NCBI GenBank assembly: GCA_016714165.1
Contig: JADJNU010000002.1
Coordinates: 806,001-870,000 of the forward strand
Direction: 5' to 3'
Length of the DNA stretch: 64,000 nucleotides
Origin: Bdellovibrionales bacterium
Lineage (GTDB): Bacteria > Bdellovibrionota > Bdellovibrionia > Bdellovibrionales > UBA1609
The number at the start of each line of letters is the position of its first letter. Position 1 is the stretch's first letter. The notes under the pieces are model-generated. The model did not search any database and was not told the DNA's origin. It saw only the letters and a program-made list of their open reading frames with translations. Below are positions 57,357 to 64,000 of the stretch, one piece after another. Position numbers and translations under genes: made by a program.

Positions 57357-57971
57357 TTTTTGCTTGATCTCCTCGACTGAAAGTTGAGGCTTTTCAAGCT
57401 TTGCGTTCATCTCGCTCCAGTCGATTCTTCGATCCAAGTTCAATGGCGAGCCGCCGGGAAAATGAGTGCTCAAACCCTCGCCAAAATGTTCGATAGCCAT
57501 TACGATAAAGGTATATCTGGCCAACTGCTCAACCACGAACGAGCTGCTAAAGCGAGGGATCCTTCCCCCGAGGATTAAAAATCAGGACGGGATAGCGCTC
57601 CCTTCTGGGCGAGAGATCGGCATTTAAATAAGATCGAGTCTCGACCGATTGATTAGCCAGATTCAACACTTTGGCATCCTTCGAATTGCCAGAGTATTCC
57701 TGCGGACTCAAGAGATACGGGGCCCTTGTTTCGGGGAGCAAAATGGTCTTTTCAATAGGATACCACGCCTGAACAACCACAACTCTCTTATCCTTAAGAT
57801 CGGAGGTATATGGCCCGCCTCCATTCTCGTCCCAGCAAATAAATTGAGTGGTGCCAACTGCATATGATCATTTGAGTCGATAAATGGGCTTATTTTGACG
57901 AAATGAGCTTGAATCGCATGACCAATGACGAAAGTAGATGCGAGGCTGATCAATGAGTATGTGATGTTCAT
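57304..57971 (-). pseudogene. secreted PAF-acetylhydrolase-like esterase, truncated
   Basis: The frame from 57971 has a signal peptide (SLISLASTFVIGHAIQ). A one-base gap near 57867 joins it to PYAVGTTQFICWDENGGGPY and KRVVVVQAWYPIE, the alpha/beta-hydrolase start of PAF-AH-like esterases. A one-base insertion in GGGGG near 57590 leads to SFVVEQLARYTFIVMAIEHFG. Then the reading enters the IS end and stops at 57300, before any nucleophile elbow. So no active enzyme is possible. Confidence 0.7.
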
Positions 57972-58146
57972 AACCGTCCTTTTTGATCTGCTGTTTATTT
58001 AGCCCGAAAATAAAATAACCAATCACGAGATTTCACCTGGAAATATTGATTCTCAATTCTTGAAATCATTGGCTTTTCAAAAAACGAGGAATGATTTATC
58101 CTACAAACGAGAGCCATCTTTTCATTTGGTCAGGGACTAGCGCGAA

Positions 58147-58916
58147 ATGAGGGCAGAACAGTTTCTATTCCTTTTGGCAAATGACCTACGGATCGGTGCG
58201 GTCCCTCAATGGGCCATTTCTATTTTTTGGATTGGTCGAAGCGACCCGCAAATCTCAAGGACATGGGCAGTTGTCATATTTGCAGTGGGGTTCATTGGCT
58301 ACCTTCTTGTTCCACTTCCCTTCTCTTTCGGTGCCTCAATCGAAGCGAGTCTGTTTTTCTTAGTGGCAATCTACCTCACCGTGCCCTTTATTTGGATCGC
58401 TTCATCCGCCCTGTTTCAAGATGGTTTCGGCTGAACCGTAAACATCTCGCGGCCGTCATCTTTGCCGAGCTCGCATGCTTACCTACACTGCACGGAGTGC
58501 CGACTTCCGTGTGGCTATTCCAGGGACACGAAAGAAGTCATCGAATGATCTCGTTCGTTCACATCCTCTTTCCGCAAACACTTAGCTTCACATTCGCGAC
58601 TCTTGCGCTCGTTCAGATTCATATGGGGAGAATAGTGGACCTGGTAGATGCGCGCCTTCGATTTCAGATGACCTTTATCGTCTACACAAGTTGCTTGATG
58701 ATTTTTGTGATTCTCTGCGAAATTACAGCGAAGATATTTACAGTCGCTGATTACGTCAATCCCGTCACCGCAACTGTCATTTTTCCTTTTTGCTACCTAC
58801 TCGCCCACCAGAGTCAAAACAAAGGTCCTTGCTTTTTTGATTGGACAAACAAAGGTCATTTTTTCAAGTCTTCGGTGGTGAGCCCATTGAAAAACAAAAA
58901 CGCCTCCGACCGATAA
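58147..58916 (+). pseudogene. seven-helix sensor-like membrane protein, frameshift
   Basis: Two overlapping frames (58147-58434 and 58209-58916) join with a one-base gap near 58430, GFGLNRKHLAAVIFAELACL. The joined protein has about seven hydrophobic helices (AVVIFAVGFIGYLLVPLPFS; SLFFLVAIYLTVPFIWIA; TFIVYTSCLMIFVILCEI). The pattern matches the membrane half of AraC-type sensor regulators, but the HTH half is absent. It may be a truncated regulator. Confidence 0.6.
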
Positions 58917-58930
58917 GATGAAGAGGCGTT
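58888..58930 (-). terminator. Rho-independent terminator
   Basis: On the minus strand AACGCCTC pairs with GAGGCGTT across a 16-base loop and is followed by TTTGTTTTT. It lies 25 bases past the secreted protein at 58955-59476. Confidence 0.75.
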
Positions 58931-58954
58931 CAATGCTTGAAAAGCGAAGGCTTT

Positions 58955-59476
58955 TTAATTTATGCCGAGGCGTGATTTGTGCCAGCACGAAAGATTGAGT
59001 TTTCGGGTATTGTCAATCACCGTTACTGATCCCTTGTGATAACCACTTGCCATTACCTGGTGAGCGTCGAGTAACTCCTCGTCGGGCTTTGCTTTATTGA
59101 CACTTTTGAATGTTGCCAAGCCAATCGTAATATTGCGATCAAGATCATTTTTAACCTCGTTTTGGGAGGTGAGGGACATAAACGCTACTAATGAACCCGG
59201 CAACTCCATGATTTCATTCGGCGCCAGGTTTTCAAGGTTTTTGCTAATAACTTGGCCCTTGGGAGTAATGATAACCGAATCGGAGTCGGTACCGATAAAA
59301 ACACCGCCAGCAAAAACCTTTTGGTCGTAAGTATTTTTCTCTTTTGGATTTTCACGATTAAGAATGCAGAAGTACTCCGAACGTCCTTCAACTATGGATT
59401 TTAGGTCGGTATTCTCAAGCGCCATTGCATTAATACCCAAGAGGGCTATGGCACCGGCCAGTATTGTTCTTTTCAT
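58955..59476 (-). CDS. secreted protein of unknown function
   Basis: 173 residues. The ATG at 59476 has GGCAAGGAGC upstream and opens a signal peptide (MKRTILAGAIALLGINAMAL). The mature part is a strand-rich small domain (TKFKS-like SVNKAKPDEELLDAHQVMAS), with two Cys (EYFCILN; NLSCWHK). No family recognised. The upstream in-frame start at 59566 gives a poor signal. Confidence 0.55.
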   Translation of the reverse strand: MKRTILAGAIALLGINAMALENTDLKSIVEGRSEYFCILNRENPKEKNTYDQKVFAGGVFIGTDSDSVIITPKGQVISKNLENLAPNEIMELPGSLVAFMSLTSQNEVKNDLDRNITIGLATFKSVNKAKPDEELLDAHQVMASGYHKGSVTVIDNTRKLNLSCWHKSRLGIN

Positions 59477-59621
59477 TTTCTGCTCCTTGCCCTGAGGGCG
59501 GTTTGATTGTAAAAATTGGCACGCCAAGCCGATTTTTGCGCTGGCGTATCGTAGCCAGAACCACATGAATACATTTTGTCCCGCGTATAGTTGAAGTTTG
59601 AAGCGGAGAGGTCATTGTTAT

Positions 59622-60230
59622 TCATCCTATTTTTTGGTCAAAATCAATTGCAATTTCTTGTTTTGTAATTTCTCGGATCATCAGCCAAAGTGCCTCAAGC
59701 CTGCGGTAGCCCCGAAACTTGCGCATGCGCTTTTCATTGTGAAGACAAAATGTCGCCAGCCAACGCTGGAAGTGCTCTGAGTTTTTCCAGAGCTTCACAC
59801 GCCGCATGTCTTCCTCTAAAAGGGAGTTCAAAGACTCAATCGGATTCGTTGTCGAAAAGAATTTCTTTAAATCTCTGAATAGCTTCAGGTCGCCCGTTGC
59901 CAGCAAATCATCTTTGGCTTCAAGATAGCTTTCCAGAGCAGACTTATTCAAATCCCGAAGGATTGATTCCAGCTGATCTGACAACACCTTTGCCTCAGCC
60001 AGGGTTTTTTGCCTCCCGTAGCGACCAGAGCGGACCCTTGCCTTTGCGGAACCCATCGTCCAGAGCCTTCTCGATGTTACGCCACTTGGGGATCTGGCAA
60101 CGGATTCTGATGGCGCGCCTTTTTAGTCAATCATTGCACTGGTATTTTGAATTTAGCGCCTTGTTCAAGCCGCTGCCGCCATCAAAGGTAAAAGCTACGC
60201 AAATCGATTATATAGAGGCGCGGTATTTGC
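59622..60230 (-). pseudogene. IS256/Mutator transposase remnant
   Basis: The clean part at 59622-60056 has FFSTTNPIESLNSLLEEDMRR, LWKNSEHFQRWLATFCLHN and RKFRGYRRLEAL, the C terminus of Mutator-family transposases. Upstream to about 60230 other frames carry TFDGGSGLNKALNSKY and CQIPKWRNIEKALD, again the family (xxDGGPGLxKAL; xxHKxRN). Broken by frameshifts and a stop, with no catalytic N terminus and no visible inverted repeats. A decayed copy. Confidence 0.8.
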
Positions 60231-60255
60231 AGTAAAAACAAAGCTGGATGCTTCT

Positions 60256-60898
60256 ATGAAAATGCTATTTCTCGCTTCGTTCCTTTGCCTGCCTGCCTGT
60301 CTTGGCCTCGGCTTATCCTAAAGTTCTTGAAACAGGTGTATATAAAGGCTTTGGCCCCGTCGATGAATCCCCTTTTGGAATGGGTGAAGTTCAAATTGAT
60401 GTGGTCACGGACCGAATTGCCACTATTCGATATGCGACTGGTTTGGAAGTTCAAGAAAGTCATATCGATTTGTCGCAATTAGTTGCCCTTTCTCCAGAGG
60501 CAAGTCGTGAACTTGGCCTGCAGAATGTGGTTGCTTATCGACCTCTAAACGGGGGATACCCGATTATCGTCCTTAATAATTCACTGCCGAGGGGTATTTT
60601 AAATAAAATCCCTGCTATTTTTCGCGTGGGCTTGTCTAGAGTTTTAGGTATGCCTGCCGTTACGATTTATACGGGCGAAATGAGTGATTTGAAGATGCCG
60701 CTAACGCTTTATAGCCCCAAACAGGTAAGTGGCGGGAAATTTAATAAGGCCGTAGCTAAAGTTGAAAAGGATCTCGGTGGTATACAGGGGATCATTCCGA
60801 GAGTTGGGTTGAATGGTCGCGCATTCAGCAACAATGCCTGCTCAGTTCTCCTTCATACGCAAGGCAACTTAGACTCCACTAAGACCCACGATTATTAA
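60256..60898 (+). pseudogene. secreted protein, signal peptide out of frame
   Basis: ATG 60256 opens MKMLFLASFLCL, a signal start, but this frame stops after about 20 codons. The frame from 60302 continues with LASAYPKVLETGVYKGFGPV and 195 residues of strand-rich domain (EVQIDVVTDRIATIRYATGL; VTIYTGEMSDLK). A one-base insertion in CCTGCCTGCC near 60290 would fuse them. No family recognised. Probably a periplasmic protein. Confidence 0.5.
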
Positions 60899-61058
60899 TC
60901 TAATAGCTCATCCAAAGTTCAACTTGCAGAATTAATATCAGTTTAATCATATGAAACTCCTGAGTTTTTAGTTTTTAGAGTTTCAATAAAAACCTCTCCC
61001 CTATTATATTTCTCGGCTCACCAAAAAATGACAAACCTGATCGCCCCATGACGTGACT

Positions 61059-61289
61059 CTAGCGTCTAGAAAAAAACCAAAAGAAAAAGCTCAACGCGAG
61101 ACTTAATAAAATACTTGTCGCGAGCGGGAAATGGATACTAAAGCCAGGCCTTTCGATATGAATATCGCCCGGCAACCGACCCAACATATTCAAAAATGGA
61201 ACCTTGTCAGCATAGACAAAGAAGAGCCCGACAATCACCAGAATGGTGCCAGCCAATATGAACAGTTTACCTATAGATGAAGACTCCAT
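61059..61289 (-). CDS. DUF2905-family small membrane protein
   Basis: 76 residues. Two membrane helices (LFILAGTILVIVGLFFVYA; LATSILLSLALSFFFWFF) flank the conserved LGRLPGDIHIERPGFSIHF of DUF2905. Function unknown. The ATG at 61289 opens the helix with a short polar lead. Confidence 0.78.
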   Translation of the reverse strand: MESSSIGKLFILAGTILVIVGLFFVYADKVPFLNMLGRLPGDIHIERPGFSIHFPLATSILLSLALSFFFWFFSRR

Positions 61290-61509
61290 GGAATCACAGT
61301 TATCATTAACCGCCCTCAAAAGGCAATCGCCTGGGGCGGCGGGGAAGTGTCGGGGTGAAGATACTGCGCTCCCTGCATCCCGCAGCGCTCACTGCCTTGG
61401 ATTGACCAAAACCAATTTCTGCAACGTCTTTGAACAAAGGCTTTCTCAGGTAAGAAACGGGTAATTCAAGCCAATCGTCATAGCCTAAAATATGGGTGGC
61501 CGATCCACT

Positions 61510-61929
61510 TCAAAATAAGCCCCTCACTTCGCTGAGAAAATGAGCACATAAACCTTCAGGCCTTGCAATGCCTTGAGGAGCGGCTACCCCCAAGACAAAA
61601 GTTAATAGGGGCCCAATTTGATCTGGCGAAACTGGCTCTTTGGCTTTCAGTCTAACAACATATCCGTTTCTCAAAGGGTAGATACCCACTTCCATCCTGG
61701 GCCACCCTTCAACGACGGGAAAATCAAAATTGATGGACTGAGAACCTTGCCCATCGCTTAGGGGACCATTTCGCACCTTGCACTTGGCTCTGGTAAAATC
61801 AATATTCCATTGAAGTTTGGCTACGCATTCCCGTGGATCAAGGCTATAACTCCTCGAGGATTGCGCCAGAGCATGAGAACAAGAAAGCAAAGCAACCAGA
61901 CTTAGATTAGCCAGAACCAATAATCTCAT
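61510..61929 (-). CDS. secreted protein of unknown function
   Basis: 139 residues. Signal peptide (LLVLANLSLVALLSCSHALAQ) and a strand-rich domain with three Cys (RECVAK; RAKCKVR; EGLCAH). No family recognised. Start ATG 61929. Confidence 0.55.
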   Translation of the reverse strand: MRLLVLANLSLVALLSCSHALAQSSRSYSLDPRECVAKLQWNIDFTRAKCKVRNGPLSDGQGSQSINFDFPVVEGWPRMEVGIYPLRNGYVVRLKAKEPVSPDQIGPLLTFVLGVAAPQGIARPEGLCAHFLSEVRGLF

Positions 61930-62099
61930 GGCTCACGTCTATCGCAAAATAGTGGGCATTGGTATAAGATTGAAAATCTTTTAAGGGAAAATAGATTCGA
62001 CCGCCTTCTAGGCTAGGCCGAAAATCCAATCTCCACAAAATATCAAAAAATAAAAAGGATATTACCGTTACAACCTGACTCCCTCAGAATTCAGGTCGG

Positions 62100-62756
62100 T
62101 CAGTACTCCGCCATGATTTGATCTAAACTTTTTCTGTGTATATCTGGAACTTTAACCGGCTTCCTGGCATGGCCTGTAACCACGATCATGAAAGGCCGAA
62201 ACGAGTTATCCAGGTTCAATATTGAATTGAGAAAAAACATCGGCCTCGGAGTGTGGGTCAGCGTCACCAGTCCTGCATTGTGGAGTGCCGTAATCAAAAA
62301 TCCGACGGAGATTCCCGTAGATTCAAGCGGATAATAGGTCCGTTGAATATATCCATCTTCATTTTTAATTGAGACTCGACTAAAAACTGCTATCAAAGCA
62401 GGGGCCTCACTCAGGTAAGGTTTTGAGGCATTGGTTTCAAGGGGCTTGATGTCTCGAATCCACTCTGCACTCCCACTCTTAGTATAAAATTCCTGTTCCA
62501 CTTTCTCGGCCGACTCTCTGATTTTCTCCTTCATGTCCTGAGAAGTGATCAAAGCAAAATACCAAGGCTGCCGATTCGCTCCACTTGGTGCTGTGCCAGC
62601 AGTTTTAATTGCATTCAGGACAGTCATCCGATCTATTGGTTCAGATGAAAACTCACGAATGGTTCTTCTCGCAGACATCTGCTTAAAAAATTCTTCTGAC
62701 CGTTCAACTGGATCGAAATCAGATTCGCTAAAAAAGTCGTTATAGTTACCACTCAC
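62100..62756 (-). CDS. iodotyrosine deiodinase-like nitroreductase
   Basis: 218 residues. FMN nitroreductase fold: ARRTIREFSSEPID, TAGTAPSGANRQPWYFALI and ETNASKPYLSEAPALIAVFS (family LETNxxKPYLTDAPxLIVVF of iodotyrosine-deiodinase-like proteins), then HTPRPMFFLNSIL. Such bacterial proteins reduce aromatic or halogenated compounds; the substrate is unknown. GTG at 62756 behind AGGTGATTTT, and it follows the haem-barrel gene at close range. Confidence 0.85.
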   Translation of the reverse strand: MSGNYNDFFSESDFDPVERSEEFFKQMSARRTIREFSSEPIDRMTVLNAIKTAGTAPSGANRQPWYFALITSQDMKEKIRESAEKVEQEFYTKSGSAEWIRDIKPLETNASKPYLSEAPALIAVFSRVSIKNEDGYIQRTYYPLESTGISVGFLITALHNAGLVTLTHTPRPMFFLNSILNLDNSFRPFMIVVTGHARKPVKVPDIHRKSLDQIMAEY

Positions 62757-62764
62757 AAAATCAC

Positions 62765-63880
62765 CTACAGGTAAATGTGAAACAACAACCAGCCGCTATC
62801 ACTCTGATTTACTGGAACGCCTCTGTTTAGCCCCTTTTTATATTCCATCTGAAATTCAAGATGTGGAACTGGCAAAAATTGCAAACCCATTCCAACCGAT
62901 GATTGCTGTGTCCTTGTGTCATTTAGATCTGTCTGCAAATATTCTCCAAAGAGATAGGGCAATAATCCCTGAATTGTCTGACATCCAAGACTCAACGTGC
63001 CGGCCACCAGCTCCCTCTGATCGGTCGGAAAATCCGAAAGGTAAGATTCTTCATATGAAGTTTCAAACTTGATCACAAAATCCTTATTTGCGGTAATAAC
63101 TCCATGGAAATTCAATAGACTTCGTCTCTTTTCCGCGCTTTCACCAATCAAAATATTGGTTCCTAATTTTGAGTTGTCAAAAAGATACTTGAAGTATCCT
63201 ACAGAAATGGATTTCTCTCTGGACTCTTCCCGCGGAATATCGATTCGACCGAGGTCAGCGGATACAAAAATTTCATTGGAATCGCTGAACTTTGAAAGTT
63301 CAAGTATATAGGATTCGCTGTTTGATCCAAATCCAAGCGATTGCTTCGTGACCCTCGTGTGATTCGGGTCATTGAGACCAAAATTCAGTCTAAACTTACC
63401 AAGCCTTAGCCGTAGATCCTCAGCCAATTCCCAAATAAGATAGTGGCGTTCCGACAAAAAATTGCCCTTCATTGGAGTTCCAGCTGGACCATCCTGAATT
63501 CCCGCTGTTCCCACGATCCAAATCTTTGAATGATTCAAACCTACTTCGATATTCCTTTGCATGACAAACTGTTTTCCCTGTTTGATTTGTGAATTTTCAA
63601 AATAGGTTTGAACGGCACGATAGTCGCCGCCGATTTTTATTTTCTCTGTGTTTCTAGCTAATCCAAAAATAGGATATTCTGAATTTTTCCAGCCCCAGGT
63701 ACTCATCATTTCCTTTGAGAGCGAGCGACCATAGTCACTTAAGAGCCCACCACCAGAAGGAGAAACATGGCAGGCCATGCAGTTCAAATATCCATGGGTC
63801 AGAGTTTCAACAAATCCGAATGACGGAACTGAAAGAAAAATGAATCCTGCCACAAGAATTGGACGTAAGCTACAAAACAC
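62765..63880 (-). CDS. outer-membrane beta-barrel protein with one CxxCH haem motif
   Basis: 371 residues. A signal peptide precedes one haem-c motif, NCMACHVSPSGGGLLSDYG, at about residue 33. The rest alternates hydrophobic and polar strands with aromatic ends (YLIWELAEDLRLRLGKFRLN; EFQMEYKKGLN), as a porin-like barrel. A single N-terminal haem on a barrel resembles porin-cytochrome conduits and is unusual. Start GTG 63880 behind GCGGAGTGAGTT. Transcribed with the YceI and nitroreductase genes. Confidence 0.7.
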   Translation of the reverse strand: MFCSLRPILVAGFIFLSVPSFGFVETLTHGYLNCMACHVSPSGGGLLSDYGRSLSKEMMSTWGWKNSEYPIFGLARNTEKIKIGGDYRAVQTYFENSQIKQGKQFVMQRNIEVGLNHSKIWIVGTAGIQDGPAGTPMKGNFLSERHYLIWELAEDLRLRLGKFRLNFGLNDPNHTRVTKQSLGFGSNSESYILELSKFSDSNEIFVSADLGRIDIPREESREKSISVGYFKYLFDNSKLGTNILIGESAEKRRSLLNFHGVITANKDFVIKFETSYEESYLSDFPTDQRELVAGTLSLGCQTIQGLLPYLFGEYLQTDLNDTRTQQSSVGMGLQFLPVPHLEFQMEYKKGLNRGVPVNQSDSGWLLFHIYL

Positions 63881-63883
63881 AAC

Positions 63884-64000
63884 TCACTCCGCTTTAGCAA
63901 CTGATGCTTCGACGTTAATCTGCACTTCTTCTGCCACCGTGATCCCCTGAAAACTTGGTATCTCAATATTAAAATCAGAAAGCCTTATCTTAAAACTCGC
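63884..64000 (-). CDS. YceI-family protein, C-terminal fragment
   Basis: An open frame from the right edge to a TGA at 63884. It reads FKIRLSDFNIEIPSFQGITV then AEEVQINVEA, the C terminus of YceI proteins (periplasmic lipid-binding lipocalin-like fold, which bind isoprenoids). First gene of a three-gene unit with the haem-barrel protein and nitroreductase. Confidence 0.75.
   Translation of the reverse strand, partial: ASFKIRLSDFNIEIPSFQGITVAEEVQINVEASVAKAE

Overview
The window reads as a stretch of a free-living or predatory Gram-negative chromosome, most likely from the Bdellovibrionota (Bdellovibrionales/Oligoflexia). The basis is gene content and order: rpsU-yqeY-dnaG-rpoD on one strand, an abundance of secreted proteins with no recognisable family, a GHKL-STAS-CheA-like signalling operon, heptose-LPS genes (hldD, gmhA) and frequent TTG/GTG starts. 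No ribosomal RNA or phylogenetic marker was tested, so this is inference. Most of the window is moderate GC; 35.5-37.7 kb is visibly AT-richer.

Layout. 0-10 kb: a DksA-like gene fragment, an SH3 protein, fxsA-xthA, a peroxiredoxin, an ATP-grasp-like protein, a frame-broken secreted metallopeptidase, a divergent SelO-like protein, hldD and a TrmJ-type RNA methyltransferase. 10-16 kb: a five-gene minus-strand signalling operon (GHKL ATPase, STAS, CheA-like kinase, CheY-like receiver, receiver-PATAN-J-TPR protein). 16-24.2 kb: ribD, a rhodanese, a HAD 5'-nucleotidase and a nearly complete pantothenate/CoA cluster (DUF2520 reductase, panB with two frameshifts, panC, coaBC, coaX, panD). 25-31 kb: a leucine-degradation operon (mvaB, split carboxylase alpha subunit, liuC, liuB) in which liuB has a UGA exactly where the family has Trp. 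31-34 kb: a TPMT-type methyltransferase and rnpB with promoter and terminator. 34-39 kb: an accessory island with broken genes, a compact archaeal-type ValRS-like protein lacking the editing domain, and an ISL3-family insertion sequence with an 8-bp target duplication. 39-47 kb: a CAU-anticodon tRNA, rpoD-dnaG-yqeY-rpsU, tadA and two cell-envelope proteins of unknown function. 47-53 kb: a PLP gamma-family enzyme, a lipoprotein, a PAP2 phosphatase and an ABC-2 exporter (permease 1 frame-broken). 53-55 kb: a membrane-anchored pentaheme cytochrome broken by two frameshifts. 55-64 kb: a possible secreted protein-glutaminase, tRNA-Arg, gmhA, tRNA-Ser, several broken genes, an IS256/Mutator remnant, a nitroreductase, a CxxCH-bearing outer-membrane barrel protein and the end of a YceI-family gene.

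How it fits together. The CoA cluster and the leucine operon form a coherent acyl-CoA block. The pentaheme cytochrome and the haem-barrel protein hint at periplasmic or outer-membrane electron transfer. The 10-16 kb operon looks like a partner-switching and phosphorelay hybrid ending in a J-domain protein.

Caution. At least ten gene breaks are single-base indels, most of them in or beside short homopolymers (about 5085, 20430, 20594, 38106, 38273, 38816, 51470, 53331, 54235, 57590, 57867, 58430). This could be sequencing error as easily as gene decay, and the raw reads would decide. I see no CRISPR array, prophage or recognisable defence island.
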